Source of the DNA: Rhinopithecus roxellana
Lineage: Eukaryota; Chordata; Mammalia; Primates; Cercopithecidae
Assembly (NCBI RefSeq): GCF_007565055.1
Contig: NC_044554.1
Span: 53,725,676-53,789,675 of the forward strand
Length of the DNA: 64,000 nt
Direction of reading: 5' to 3'
A program made the position numbers and the translations under genes. Of this stretch, positions 1 through 11,927 are shown piece by piece; positions within the stretch are counted from its first letter, which is position 1, and each line of letters opens with the position of its first letter. The notes below the pieces were generated by a model. It made no database searches. It saw only the letters and a program-made list of their open reading frames with translations, and was not told where the DNA came from.

Positions 1-225
1 AGATCGAGACCATCCTGGCTAACACGGTGAAACCCCGTCTCTACTAAAAATACAAAAACTAGCCAGGCGAGGTGGCGGGCGCCTATAGTCCCAGCTACTC
101 GGGAGGCTGAGGCAGGAGAATGGCGTAAACCCGGGAGGCGGAGCTTGCAGTGAGCTGAGATCCAGCCACTGCACTCCAGTCCAGGCGACAGAGCCAGACT
201 CCGCTTCAAAAAAAAAAAAAAAAAA
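1..225 (+). repeat. AluY, monkey-type, 5' end outside window
   Basis: Ends in A17. Carries CTAGCCAGGCGAGGTGGCGG and GATCCAGCCACTGC, close to the cercopithecid AluY consensus. Confidence 0.9.
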
Positions 226-1365
226 CCATTTAAAAAATGTGAAGTGTCTCTGGAATAATGAATCCCATCACACCTTCTTACAAATGCAGAAATCAAGTCT
301 CAGACCAACATTTGCCTAAGATCATAAGCTAATGGCAGCAGAGTAAAAATCTCAACAGGTCTTTAATGTAGCTCAATATTCTTTCAATAACACAATCACT
401 TTCAACCTACAGGTATTAGCTAAATGGAAATTAAGTGTGGAAAGAAAGAAAAAAGTCAGGAGTCTTTTCAGGGTTTCAAGCATTTCAAACATGAGGAAAA
501 TGATGCCACCAAGAGAACTGACTAAATCAAATGGGAAAACTGTTCTATGAGGAAAAATGTCTTGCTCTGGACAAGACGATTTTGATGTAATAACAGGAAA
601 TCTAAGTAGCAGCAACTAGTATGATACAGATATATGACTACATTCACTACAGGCTTTCTTTATTCAAGTTTTCCAGGGTGAAAGTTTTACATATTCCTCC
701 CCAGAGTTACAGCTCAAGCATTTTTCCAGAAGACCCTCTAACAAATTACACAAGAACACAGAGTCTGACCTCCATGTTAACAACTATACCTTAGACATGA
801 GTATAGGGTGAAGAGAAATGGGGCACATTGTGCATATATAACGTTGTTGGTTTTCTACCACTTCCCAATCTCTTAACTGCCTCTTTCCACTTGTATATGT
901 TCCACCTCCAAACCTATTTTTCCCAGAGTAAAGATAAATCATATTTTTCTACTTTTTTATAATTTTTTTAAGAACGTAGGAAATATTTTTGTATCCATTT
1001 CTGACCCTAGATGTGCAAAGAAAACTAGAAAAAGTTAAAACAAGAGGTCTTGTCGCACAAAGACTATGGTGTACTACCTAACTGGAAAGAGAGAGAGAAA
1101 ATGAGACTATATACACAAATGAGATAAATAACACATTTTTTTTCAGTAGTACAGAAAGCAGGTGCTATACTGGGGTTAAGAGGCTAAACTGCTACAGGGT
1201 AAGGCAATCACATATAGTAAGCCAGACAGGATTTAAATTTTTAGTGAGGAGAAAGAATATTGCAAGCAGAGGAAAAGAGTATAAACAAAAATGAGAAGCA
1301 TGCGAGGGAAAGAAAGGAGTGAGACGACAATAAGCAAATCAGTTTGGTCAAACGAGGGAACCAGG
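226..1365. other. Intronic, mostly unassigned
   Basis: A MIR fragment in reverse orientation is likely at 263-350 (AAATGCAGAAATCAAGTCTCAGA resembles the MIR core). The rest is AT-rich unique DNA without a recognisable gene. Confidence 0.5.
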
Positions 1366-1509
1366 CCAGGCACGGTGGCTCACGCTTGCAATCCCAACAC
1401 TCTGTGAGGCCAAGAGTTCCAGGCTTCAGTGAGCTATGATGACACTATTGCACTTCAGCCCTGCGTGACAGAGCAAGATTCTGTCTCCAAAAAAAAAAAA
1501 AAAAAAAAG
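1366..1509 (+). repeat. Alu with large internal deletion
   Basis: The left end (GGCCAGGCACGGTGG) jumps directly to the right-arm sequence GTGAGCTATGATGACACTATTGC and then A20. The middle is missing. Confidence 0.85.
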
Positions 1510-1767
1510 GAAAAGAAAAAACAACTTACACTATTTAGTCACTCAAGGGAGAAGTATCCTGGGTAAGTATTTTAGATTTTTCAGTACAGGTATAAACAAT
1601 AGAGAACTGCCACAAGTTTTGTGTAGGAACAAAATGGCAAGTTGATTCCCACTCAGAAATGACTACCTTCTTCTCCACATTCGGATCTCTTCAAATGTCA
1701 CTTCATCAAAAATTTTCTCCATTAGGAAACAAGAGTTCTCATATAAAAAATAAAATAAAAATTTTCA

Positions 1768-2046
1768 GCCAGGCGCAGTGGCTCACATCTGTAATCCCAG
1801 CACTTCGGGAGGGGTGGGTCACTTGAGGTCAGGAATTCAAGACCAGCCCGGACAACACGGTAAAACCGCGTCTCTACTGAAAATACAAAACTTAGCTGGA
1901 TGTGGTGGCGCGTATCTCTAGTCCCAGCTACTCGGGAGGCTGAGGTAGGAGATCACTTGAGCCTGGGAGGTGGAGGTTGCAGTGAGCCAAGATCGCACCG
2001 CTGTACTCCAGCCTGGGAGACAAAGTGAGACTCCGTCTCAAAAAAG
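1768..2046 (+). repeat. AluS
   Basis: Full-length plus-orientation Alu whose A-rich tail was the target of the next element. Confidence 0.9.
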
Positions 2047-2061
2047 AAAGAATTTTATTTA

Positions 2062-2347
2062 TTTTTTTATTTTTTGAGACGGAGTCTCGCTCTGTCGCCC
2101 AGGCTGGAGTGCAGTGGCCGGATCTCAGCTCACTGCAAGCTCTGCCGCCCGGGTTTACGCCATTCTCCTGCCTCAGCCTCCCGAGTAGCTGGGGCTACAG
2201 GTGCCCACCACCTCTCCCGGCTAGTTTTTTTTGTATTTTTTAGTAGAGATAGGGTTTCACAGTGTTAGCCAGGATGGTCTCGATCTCCTGAACTCGTGAT
2301 CCACCCGTCTCAGCCTCCCAAAGTGCTGGGATTACAGGCTTGAGCCA
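2062..2347 (-). repeat. AluY, monkey-type
   Basis: Minus-orientation Alu, 5' end slightly short (stops at CTTGAGCC). Flanked by AAAGAATTTT on both sides. Forms an inverted pair with the Alu at 1768-2046. Confidence 0.9.
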
Positions 2348-3047
2348 AAAAAAAGAATTTTAAAAAGTAAATAAAAGTAAATAAAAGTAAAAAGTAAATA
2401 AAATTTTTCTCCAACAACCCTGCCAGAGTAGCTCCTTGGCCTTGGCCCCCTCTCCCACCCCATTCCCACCGCGAATTACCAAACTATGCTTTTGTGTCAT
2501 AACACTCATTACTACCTAAAATCACAGTATTTGTTTTCATATTTGGCTGTGTGCCTCCCACATTACAATGTAAACTCCCACCACTGGAACAGAAACCCTG
2601 GTCCACATCTGTATTCCCACCACCTACCACAGCACACATAGTAGGTACTCAAGTATTTAAGTGAGTGAATGAATGATTGCTAACTTCTGCCATCAGCAAT
2701 ACCCTCAGAGAGAGAAAAAAAATAACAAATTACTTCAATTAGTAATTTGAATTTGTTAAAGTAATTTTTATTAGATTTTAAATGTAAAAGCTAATTTACA
2801 ATTAGTCTTTATTTGTTAAAGTTACAGTCACATGAGTATCTGTTTATGATGCGACTTCAGAAATTACAAAACAAGTACTGTGAATTATCTTCACTTTCTC
2901 TATTCAGACCTTATTAATCTGATTCTTCTTGCTCACCCTTTTCTATTTCTTCCTCTGCTTAATTCCAATTATCACTTAAATCTGATCACTCTAAACATTT
3001 TTGTAATAAATATAAGGAGAAAAACACAAAAACTTATCTAAACTTAG
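2348..3047. repeat. Unassigned DNA with an L2 fragment
   Basis: About 2555-2680 matches the L2 3' end in plus orientation (TGTAAACTCC...AGCACACATAGTAGGTACTCAA...GAATGAATG). The flanks are AT-rich and featureless. Confidence 0.6.
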
Positions 3048-3062
3048 AAGTTTTACAAGTCA

Positions 3063-3353
3063 CCAGGCGCGGTGGCTCAAGCCTGTAATCCCAGCATTTT
3101 GGGAGGCTGAGATGGGCGGATCACGAGGTCAGGAGATCGAGACCATCCTGGCTAACACAGTGAAACCCTGTCTCTACTAAAAATTCAAAAAAATAGCCGG
3201 GCGTGGTGGCGGACGCCTGTAGCCCCAGCTACTCGGGAGGCTGAGGAGGAGAATGGTGTGAACCTGGGACGCAGAGATTGCAGTGAGCCGAGATCGCGCC
3301 ACTGCACTCCAGCCTGGGCAACAGAGCTAGACTCCGTCTCAAAAAAAAAAAAA
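3063..3353 (+). repeat. AluY with 15-bp target duplication
   Basis: AAGTTTTACAAGTCA at 3048-3062 and again at 3358-3372 brackets the element, so the insertion is intact and recent. Confidence 0.92.
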
Positions 3354-3461
3354 GAGTAAGTTTTACAAGTCATATTATCTGAGTAAAATCAACACACATC
3401 TTTATTTTTGATCCTGTAAGCCAAAAAAGTTTATGAGACCATTTATTCCCAAAATGCTTTG

Positions 3462-3755
3462 GCTAGGCACAGTGGCTCTTGCCTGTAATCCCAGCACTTC
3501 GGGAGGCTGAGGGTGGCAGATTACCTGAGGCCAGGAGTCCGAGACCAGCCTGGCCAACATGGTGAAACCGTCTCTACTATAAATACAAAAAACTAGCCGG
3601 GCATGGTGGCACGTGCCTGTAATCCAGCTACTTGGGAGGCTGAGGCAGGAGAATCGCTTGAACCCAGACGGAGGAGGCTGCAGTGAGCTAAGATTGACCC
3701 ATTGCACTCCAGCCTGGGGAACAAGAGCAAAACTCGGTCTCAAAAAAAAAAAAAA
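3462..3755 (+). repeat. AluS
   Basis: TTGGCTAGGCACAGTGGC start, A-rich tail ending near 3755. Confidence 0.88.
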
Positions 3756-3969
3756 ATTAATCCTTTAATCCTATACAGGTTAAAGTAAAACACCAATGAG
3801 ATTTTAGAAGTTCCCTTAATGAGTAAGAATCAACTAGAAAGCATGTAGGTCCTGCCTAAAGGTAGAACTCATCACATGTTAAAAAATATTTCCAGTGACA
3901 GAGAATTTGTAATTCTTTGTAAATTTGTTTGATGTTTGTGGTTAATCGCCTATATAAACAATATTTTTA

Positions 3970-4261
3970 GGCTGGGCACAGTGGTTCAGGCCTGTAATCC
4001 CAGCACTTTGAGAGGTCGAGGCAGGTGGATTACTTGATGCCAGGAGTTAAGACTAGCTTAGCCAACATGGCAAAACTCCATCTCTACTAAAAATACAAAA
4101 ATTAGCCAGGCGTGGTGGTGGGTGCCTGTAAATCCCAGCTACTCGGGAGGCTGAGGCATGAGAATCACTTGAATCTGGGAGGTGGAGGCTGCAGTAAGCC
4201 AAGATTGTGCCATTGCACTCCAGCCTGGGAGACACAGCAAGACTCTGGTCTCAAAAAAAAA
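3970..4261 (+). repeat. AluS
   Basis: Starts GGCTGGGCACAGTGG; tail A9. Followed by about 380 bp of unique DNA with nothing recognised. Confidence 0.88.
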
Positions 4262-4645
4262 ATTATCGGTTTCAAGTTTTCATTTCTTACTCTTGTGTTC
4301 AATGAACTACATCCTCCAAATGATGCATTTATAACTCCATATTCCCTTTTTCAACAAACAGTTTCAGAGAACACGCTTGTTTCCTTAGAAGTGTTAAAAT
4401 ACAGTTAATAAAACTACTTATCTCTAAAAAACATCTGGAGGGTCCAGGAAATACTAAGAGAATAATTCCTGATTCTTAGCTAATAAGCATTTATTGAGAC
4501 TCATTGTACAAATAAATCAATGTGACACTGAAATATATTAACCAGTACTAGACTATGAAAAACAATCTGCTTCAATGACTCCCAGACCTCCTACTTTATT
4601 TGGGAATAACTGGTCTTTACTACTTTAAGTTCAAGAGTCATCCTA

Positions 4646-4965
4646 CGGCGAGTACAGTTGTTCAGTTGTTCACACCCATATCCTAACACGTTTGAGAGGC
4701 CCAAGCATGAGGATTCTTCAAGGTCAGGAGTTTGAGAAAAGCCTGGACAACATGGCAAGAGTTTGTCTCTACAAAAATTTAAAAATTAACTGGGCGTGGT
4801 GGCATGAGCCTGCTGTCCTTGCTACTTGGGAGGCTGAGGCAGGAGGATCACTTGAGCCCCAGAGTTCAAGACTGCAGTGGCTACGATTATACCACTGCAC
4901 TCCAGCCTGGGTGCCCGAGTGAGACCATTTCTTTAATAAAAAAATAAAAATAAAAAAAAAAAAGT
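4646..4965 (+). repeat. AluJ, diverged
   Basis: Strongly mutated left end, AluJ-like right arm (AGAGTTCAAGACTGCAGTGGC), tail of mixed A and T. Confidence 0.75.
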
Positions 4966-5005
4966 CATCCTAACTGATAGTTTCAAGACTTTTGAAGACG
5001 TACTT

Positions 5006-5036
<31 letters not shown>
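5006..5036 (+). repeat. Poly(A) run of about 31
   Basis: A pure A tract with no Alu body in front of it. Could be the remnant of a retrotransposed tail. Confidence 0.9.
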
Positions 5037-5039
<3 letters not shown>

Positions 5040-5375
5040 GCAGGGGGAATATACGTGATTATAAATAAAATACAGTAGTCTGTGTGTAAAATATTTCCTG
5101 AAGCTGGCTGATGGGTACATGGAAATTCATTAAATAAACATCAACACAACAGTCCGCCATACCCATATGAACGTATATCTGTACTTAATCATTAATACAA
5201 GTAATACACAAAAGTGCTAACAACCCTCAACTAGAAACAAAGACTAAACCAGAACAAGGTATTACTATACATGGTTTATGGGTCACCATGGGGAAAAATA
5301 CTACCTACCTCCATAAGCCTGAATTGTACTATTTTAAATAGTATATAAAATAAATGATCTAAGATTATTCAGAAT
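5037..5375. other. Unassigned intronic DNA
   Basis: No repeat family, RNA gene or coding exon recognised here. Confidence 0.6.
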
Positions 5376-5379
5376 AGAG

Positions 5380-5553
5380 CCAGATATGGTGGTGTGCATC
5401 TGCAGTAGTCCCAGCTACTTAGGAGGCTGAGTTGGATGGATCACCTGAGCCCAGGAGTTCAAGGCTGTAGGGCACCATGATTGCTTCTATAAATAGCCAC
5501 TGCACTCCAGCCTGGACAACACAGTGAGACCCCCAACTCTTAAAAAAATAATT
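5380..5553 (+). repeat. Alu right-arm fragment
   Basis: Begins GCCAGATATGGTGGTGTGC and ends with CCTGGACAACACAGTGAGACCC; only one arm present. Confidence 0.75.
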
Positions 5554-5874
5554 ATTATTCAGAATGACAGAAATGGACTATTTCCAAAGGGCGTAAGTAC
5601 CCCAAGTTGAATATTTCTGAGTATTCTTGTTTCTATTTGCCAAAAATGCTTTAAACGATTAAAGCCTTGGTTTTTAAGATTTAATAGTAAAATTTTAATT
5701 ATTCACTGACAATCTTTTAAAGTGCTGTTAACTTTCTGGGCACCAAATGCATTTTTTATTTAGACAGTCTCTAGAAACAGTTAAGAGAATGTATATTTTT
5801 GTAATAGATTGAGAACAATAAAATACAGCAAATCTGCTTAAAATAAGAATACAACACACTTCAAATCTAAATTT
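5554..5874. other. Unassigned intronic DNA
   Basis: AT-rich, nothing recognised. Confidence 0.6.
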
Positions 5875-6033
5875 GGAAATTAGCTGGTCATGGTGGCGCA
5901 ATCCTGTAATCCCAGCTACTCGGGAGGCTGAGGCAGGAGAATCGCTTGAACCTGAGAGGCAGAGGTCGCAGTGAGCTGTGATCTCGCTACTGCACTCCAG
6001 TCTGGAGTATATATGAAATATATATCATATATA
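5875..6033 (+). repeat. 5'-truncated Alu ending in an AT repeat
   Basis: The right part of an Alu (AATTAGCTGGTCATGGTGG...CACTCCAGTCTGGAG) passes straight into TATATATGAAATATATATC instead of a poly(A) tail. Confidence 0.75.
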
Positions 6034-6258
6034 TAACTAAATATCAAGCCAATAATCAGGGTTAATGCCAAAAACATCAGATCTCCACATTCAGATCTCT
6101 TCAAATTTTAATCTTAGTTAAATAATACTTAAACCTTTAAATAATACCAACGCAGCCCAAAATAAACTATTTATGGGAAAAGATTTAAACAATTTACAGA
6201 TTGATTTTTCACACTTGCACAGGTAACCACTGGTGTCATATTTTGATAAGAACTCTAG

Positions 6259-6566
6259 GCCAGGGTCAGGCGAGGTGGCTTACGCCTGTAATCCCAGCGC
6301 TTTGGGAGGCCAAGGTGGGTGGATCACTTGAGGTCAGGAGTTTGAAACCAGCCCAGCCAACATGGTAAAATCATCTCTACTAAAAATACAAAAAAAAAAA
6401 AAAAATTAGCCAGGCATGGTAGCAGGCACCTGTAGCCCCAGCTACTCGGGAGGCTGAGGCAGGAGAATCACTTGAACCTGGGAGGTGGAGGTTGCAGTGA
6501 ACTGAGATCACACCACTGCACTCCAGCCTAGGCCACAGAGCAAGACTCCGTCTCAAAAAAAGAAAA
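6259..6566 (+). repeat. AluS
   Basis: Contains an extra A17 in the middle linker region at 6391-6405. Full length. Confidence 0.88.
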
Positions 6567-6576
6567 AAGACATCCA

Positions 6577-6866
6577 GGCCGGGCGTGGTGGCTTGCATCT
6601 GTAATCCCAGCCCTTTGGAAGGCCGAGGTGGGTGGATCACCTGAGGTCAGGAGTTCCAAGACCAGCCTGGCTAACATGGTGAAACCCTGTTTCTACTTAA
6701 AATACAAAAAATTAGCCGGGCATGGTGGTGCGCAGCACCTGTAATCCCAGCTACTGGGGAGGCCGAGGCAGGAGAACTGCTTGAGTCCGAGAGGCTGAGG
6801 TTGAAGTGAGCCAAGATCCAGCTTGGGCAACAAGAGCAAAACTCCGTCTCAACAAAAAAAAAAAAA
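6577..6866 (+). repeat. AluS
   Basis: Lies head-to-tail directly after the previous Alu. Confidence 0.88.
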
Positions 6867-7205
6867 AGGAAATTCAATAAAACCAAGATACTCTCCAGCT
6901 CCGTATCTGTTAAATGGTAATCCTTTTGCCATTAATGATTGTTAATTTTTGAAATTCAAAGTTGATTTCTGAAATAATTTATGTAGCATTCTACTTTTGG
7001 GTGGACTGATCATTCATCTGATACAATAAATAGACCCTGTTCGAGATGCTTTGGATATAGCAGTAAACAATACAATGTCCCCGCCCTTATGAACTTACAT
7101 TCTAGTGGCTGGTTGAGAAAATTTTGTCCAAGTCTACTTCTCAGCACTTATTCTGTATTTCCATATTCTCATGGCTTTTGTATATGTACTATCAAAGATA
7201 TTTCA
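6867..7205. other. Intronic DNA, possibly old LINE or MIR remnant
   Basis: The phrase CTGTTCGAGATGCTTTGGATATAGCAG...GAACTTACATTCTAGTGG resembles an ancient dispersed mammalian repeat; family not fixed. Confidence 0.35.
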
Positions 7206-7505
7206 GGGCCAGGAGTGGTGGATCATGCCTGTAATCTCGGCACTTTGGGAGGCCGAGGTGGGCTGATGACCTGAGCTCAGGAGTTTGAGACCAGCCTGGC
7301 CAACCAACATGGTGACACCCCACATCTACTAAAAGTACAAAAATTAGCCAGGCATGGTGGCATGCGCCTGTAATCCCACCTACTTGGGAGAGTGAGGAAG
7401 GAGAATTGCTTATACCTAGGAGGCCGAGGTTGCAGTGAGCTGAGATCACACCAGTGCACTCCAACCTGGGCAACAAAGCAACACTCTTTCTCCAAAACAA
7501 AAAAA
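7206..7505 (+). repeat. AluS
   Basis: Starts GGGCCAGGAGTGGTGG. Full length, short tail. Confidence 0.88.
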
Positions 7506-7744
7506 GATACTTCAGCAGTTTTTAAAGTTTGGGTTTGTATGTACCCACGTAGCTGATTTTCAGATCAGGCTTTAAAAGAGTCAGGGAAGCAATAAAAAAA
7601 GGAGTTTCAAATATAAAAGGTGCACCTGGGATAAAACCTGGAACCTACTGGGGCACCATAAAATTTGGCTGGAATATCTGACAACCAGTAATCCCATCCA
7701 ATCACTTCAAATACGCAGATAAATTTTTACTTTAATGACTTTCA

Positions 7745-8046
7745 GCTGGGCATGATGCCACACTCCTGTAATCTCAGCACTTTGAGAGGCCTAGGCTGGT
7801 GGATCCCTAGAGCCCAGGAGTGTGAGACCAGCCAGGACAACATGGTGAAAGTGAAACTTCGTCTCTACAAAAATAACACAAAAATAAGCCGGGTGTGGAT
7901 GGGCATAGCTGTTGTTCCAGCTACTTGGGAGACTCAGACAGGAGACACTTCAACTCAGGAGGCAGAGGTTGCAGTGAGCTAAGATAACACCACTGCACTC
8001 CAGCCTGGGCGACAGGGAGAGATTGTCTGAATAAATAAATAAATAA
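7745..8046 (+). repeat. AluS/J, diverged
   Basis: Starts AGCTGGGCATGATGCC; tail is an AAAT repeat. Confidence 0.82.
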
Positions 8047-8229
8047 GACTGTGATAATATCAAAGTCTCCAATAAAAAGTAATATTGACTGTGACAATAT
8101 CAAAGTCCCTAACCCTATCTGTAAGTATTTTTCAAGATTGGTTCTTTTTAGGAGGCTGAGGCAGGCAGATCACTTGAGGTCAAGAGTTTGACACCAGCCT
8201 GGGCAACATGGTAAAACCCAAACTCTATT

Positions 8230-8527
8230 TTTTTTTTTTTTTTTTTGAGGCGGAGTCTTGCTCTGTCGCCCAGGCTGGAGTGCAGTGGCCAGATCTCAGC
8301 TCACTGCAAGCTCCGCCTCCCGGGTTCCCACCATTCTCCTGCCTCAGCCTCCCAAATAGCTGGGACTACAGGCGCCCACCACCTCGCCCGGCTAGTTTTT
8401 TGTATTTTTAGTAGAGACGGGGTTTCACTGTGTTCGCCAGGATGGTCTCGATCTCCTGACCTTGTGATCCGCCCGTCTCGGCCTCCCAAAGTGCTGGGAT
8501 TACAGGCTTGAGCCACCGCGCCCGGCC
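8230..8527 (-). repeat. AluY, monkey-type, inserted into an older Alu
   Basis: CCCAAACTCTATT duplicated at 8217-8229 and 8528-8540 marks the target site. Has the CTAG and CTTGAGCC monkey AluY changes. Confidence 0.93.
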
Positions 8528-8560
8528 CCCAAACTCTATTAAAAATACAAAAATTAGCCA

Positions 8561-8857
8561 TGGGCAGTGGCTCACGCCTGTAATCCCAGCACTTTGGGAG
8601 ACCGAGGTAGGCGGATCATGAGGTCAGGAGATTGAGACCATCCTGGCCAACATGGTGAAACTCCAACTCTACTAAAATACAAAAATACAAAAAATTATCA
8701 AGGCCTGGTGGCACGCGCCCGTAGTCCCAGCTGTTCGGGAGGCTGAAGCAGGGCAATCACTTGAATCTGGGAGGCTGAGGTTGCAGTGAGCCGAGACTGT
8801 GCCATTGCACTCCAGCCTGGTGTCAAAGCAAGACTCCACCCTGAAAAAAAAAATTAG
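8561..8857 (+). repeat. AluS in nested pile
   Basis: Inserted within the ATTAGCC phrase of the host Alu. Confidence 0.85.
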
Positions 8858-9153
8858 GCCGGGCGCAGTGGCTCATGCCTGTAATCCTAGCACTCTTGGA
8901 GGGTGAGGCGATCATCTGAGGTCAGCAGTTTGAGACCAGCCTGACCAACATGGCGAAACCCCATCTCTACGAAAAATACAAAAGTAGGCAGGCATGGTGG
9001 CATGTGCCTGTAATCTCAGCCACTTGGGAGGCTGGGGCAGGAAAATCACTTGAACCCGGGAGTGGGAGGTTGCAGTGAGCCGAGATCATACCACTGCACT
9101 CCAGCCTGGGCAACAGAGCAAGACTCCGGCTCAAAAAAAAAAAAAAAAAAAAG
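8858..9153 (+). repeat. AluS in nested pile
   Basis: Starts GGCCGGGCGCAGTGG right after the A-tail of its neighbour; ends in A20. Confidence 0.88.
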
Positions 9154-9310
9154 ACTAGCTGAGCCTAGTGGCACATATCTGTAATCATAGCTACTTGGGA
9201 GGCTGAGGCAGACTTACTTGATCCCAGGAGGCAGAGGTTGCAGTGAGCCAAGATGGCATCACTGTATTCCAGCCTGGGCAAGAGTGTGACCTTGCCTCAG
9301 TAAAATAAAA

Positions 9311-10057
9311 CAAAATAAGTAAAATTCCAGTTGAAACAGAACGAACTAGCCTACTCCCAAATCCTTAGTGCATGAGATGCCTCCAAGGATGTTTCAGAAA
9401 CATCTGAAAGTCACTGCCCTAGGTAACTGAATTACCTAAAAAACTAACAAAAAATTGTTTTAAGTTCTAGATTTAAGATTCCTAAATGGTATAGAATACT
9501 GTGGTTTTTTTATTGTGAGACATTTAACAGCACAATTTCTCTAAGCCTTAGTTTTTCTCAACTGTAAAATGATGACTTTACACTAGAAGATATGAGGGTC
9601 TATCTACGGTAAAGTTATACTATGATGAGGGCTACAATAAAATTAGTGGTGCTGATTTCTGAATTTTGAACAGGCACCCTATGAGAGTATACATTTTCCA
9701 CATCCCCAAGATCTTAATTTCAAGTTTCTGTTAACATCTTTGCTTTATATTTAAAGCCTTCTATAAATTATTCGTCATGTATCTTTTTTCGAGATGACAA
9801 AGAACTAGATGGAAATATTTTTTAAAGCTATCAATTTCCTTATCTTTCCTCAGGGAAGATATGTACCAGAAGAAATGTGTTGGGGAAAAAAACGACAACT
9901 TGGTTTAGGTTTTTCTGTTTTGCCTAAATCTGAAAGGGCATACTGCCTACAGTGAATTCAGCAGGGAGAAAGTGGGCCAAAATGAGGAAAAGAGAGAGAC
10001 TACAATATGAAAATATTCTAGAAGAATAGAAAAGTAATCCAAGCTTTTTATTTTTTC
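9311..10057. other. Unassigned intronic DNA
   Basis: 750 bp of unique-looking AT-rich sequence; no exon or repeat recognised. Confidence 0.6.
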
Positions 10058-10357
10058 TTTTATTTATTTTTTTAAACAGAGTCTCGCTCTTTTGCTCAGG
10101 CTGGAGTGCAGTGGCACAATCTCAGCTCACTGCAACCTCCACCACTGGGGTTTGAGTGATTCTCCTGCCTCAGCCTCCAGAGTAGCTGGAATCACAGGCA
10201 CCCGCCACCATGCCCGGATAATTTTTTTGTATTTTTAGTAGAGACGGGTTTCAACATGTTAGCCAGGCTGGTCTAGAACTCCTGACCTCAGATGATTCCG
10301 CCGGCCTGGCCTCCCAAAGTGCTGGGATTACAGGCATGAGCCACTGCAACCAGCCAC
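10058..10357 (-). repeat. AluS
   Basis: Reverse orientation, poly(T) with mixed bases at its left end. Confidence 0.88.
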
Positions 10358-10428
10358 AAGCTTTTGAAGTATAGTAACTTTCTGAGATAAAGAAAATATT
10401 CATATTTCTTATAAAAATCATTAAACAG

Positions 10429-10726
10429 CCGGGCACGGTGGCTCAAGCCTGTAATCCCAGCACTTTGGGAGGCCGAGGCGGGCGGATCACGAGGTCAGGA
10501 GATCGAGACTATCTTGGCTAACACGATGAAACCCCGTCTCTACTAAAAATACAAAAAATTAGCCGGGCGTGGTAGCGGGCGCCTGTAGTCCCAGCTACTC
10601 GGAGGCTGAGGCGGGAGAATGGCATGAACCCAGGAGGCGGAGCTTGCAGCGAGCCAAGAACGCGCCACTGCACTCCAGCCTGGGCGACAGAGCGAGACTC
10701 CGTCTCAAAAAAAAAAAAAAAAAATC
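10429..10726 (+). repeat. AluY
   Basis: GGCTCAAGCC start, AGCTTGCAGCGAGCC, and an A18 tail; little diverged. Confidence 0.92.
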
Positions 10727-10781
10727 ATTAAACATATAATTATTTCGATCCTCTGTTCTGTCTTACTTCCTCTGATTAATT

Positions 10782-11078
10782 TATTATTTATTTATTTATT
10801 TTGAGACAGTCTTGCTCTGTCACCCAGGCTAGAGTGCAGTGGTGTGATCTCGGCTCTCTGCAACCTTTACCTCCAGGATTCAAGTAATACTCCTCCCTCC
10901 GCTTCCTGAGTAGCTGGGATTACAGGTGCAGGCCACTATGCCTGGCTGATTTTTTATATTTTCAGTGGAGATGGGGTTTCACCATATTGGTTGGTCAGGC
11001 TGGTCTCAAACTCCTGACCTCAAGTGATCGGCCTCCCAAACTGCTGGGATTACAGGCGTGAACCACCACACCCAGCCC
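10782..11078 (-). repeat. AluS
   Basis: Reverse orientation with a TTTA-repeat tail. Confidence 0.87.
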
Positions 11079-11113
11079 TAATAAATTTATTATTTTAAGA
11101 ATTAGTTATGCCA

Positions 11114-11375
11114 GACCAGGCACGGCAGCTCAGGCCCATAATCCCAGCACTTTGGGAGGCCGAGGCGGGTGGACCACCTGAGGTCAGGAGTTCAAAACCA
11201 CCCTGGTGAACTGGGTGTGGTGGCACACGCCTGTAATCCCAGCTACACGGGAGGCTGAGGCAGAAATCGCTTGAACCCAGAGGTGGAGGTTGCAGTGGGC
11301 CAAGATTGTGCCACTGCACTCCAGCCTGGCCCAAGAAAGTGAGTCTCTCAAAAAAAAAAAAAAAAAAAAAAAAAG
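11114..11375 (+). repeat. AluS with internal deletion
   Basis: The linker between arms is missing (ACCACCCTGGTGAACTGGGTGTGG); tail A24. Confidence 0.85.
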
Positions 11376-11399
11376 CATTAGTTATACTAGAGTAATGAA

Positions 11400-11417
11400 A
11401 CGTAAAACGTTTTACGT
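11400..11417. repeat. 18-bp perfect palindrome
   Basis: ACGTAAAACGTTTTACGT reads the same on both strands. Confidence 0.95.
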
Positions 11418-11579
11418 GCATTTTCATGAAACTCAATTGCAAAAAATTCCAAACTAACTGTCAGTTATGAAGAGAATTTTTAGAAATCACACTCTCCATT
11501 TCTAAGTGCTTGATATAAAGTTCCAACCTCTTTACAATGAAGAAAAGGCAGGAAATGCATTTCTGGATACTTTTTTCCT

Positions 11580-11710
11580 TTGTGACAGTCTTACTATGTT
11601 GTCCAGGCTACATCTGAAATCCCGAGTTCAGGCAATCTTCCCCACCTCAGCCTCCAAAGTAGCTGGGGCTATAGGTATGTACCACCATGCCTGGCTTTTC
11701 TGTATTCTTT
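11580..11710 (-). repeat. FLAM/Alu left-arm monomer, old
   Basis: A single reverse-orientation arm (GACAGTCTTACTATGTTGTCCAGG...CCACCATGCCTGGC). Confidence 0.7.
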
Positions 11711-11856
11711 TTCTAAATAATCTAAAATACTGGTAAATCATATTCTGCTGCAAGTGACAGATCTTAGACACAAGGTCCAGAAAACTAAAGGGCAACCTTT
11801 AGTCATACGATCTTTAGGTACACAACAAAGAAAAAGCATCATAAAGTCAACAGTTA

Positions 11857-11927
11857 AGGCCAGGCACAGTGGCTCCTGCCTGTAACCCTAGTGCTTTGGG
11901 AGGCTGAAATGGGAGGATTGCTTGAGT
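11857..11927 (+). repeat. Alu left-end fragment
   Basis: Only the first 70 bases (GGCCAGGCACAGTGGCTCC...GGATTGCTTGAG) are present. Confidence 0.8.

Larger units (their letters stand above)
8150..9310 (+). repeat. Nested Alu pile (one host Alu, three inserts)
   Basis: A host Alu is split into 8150-8229, 8528-8560 and 9154-9310. It received a minus-strand AluY at 8230-8527 and two head-to-tail plus-strand Alus at 8561-8857 and 8858-9153. Joined in order, the host pieces rebuild one Alu. Confidence 0.8.
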
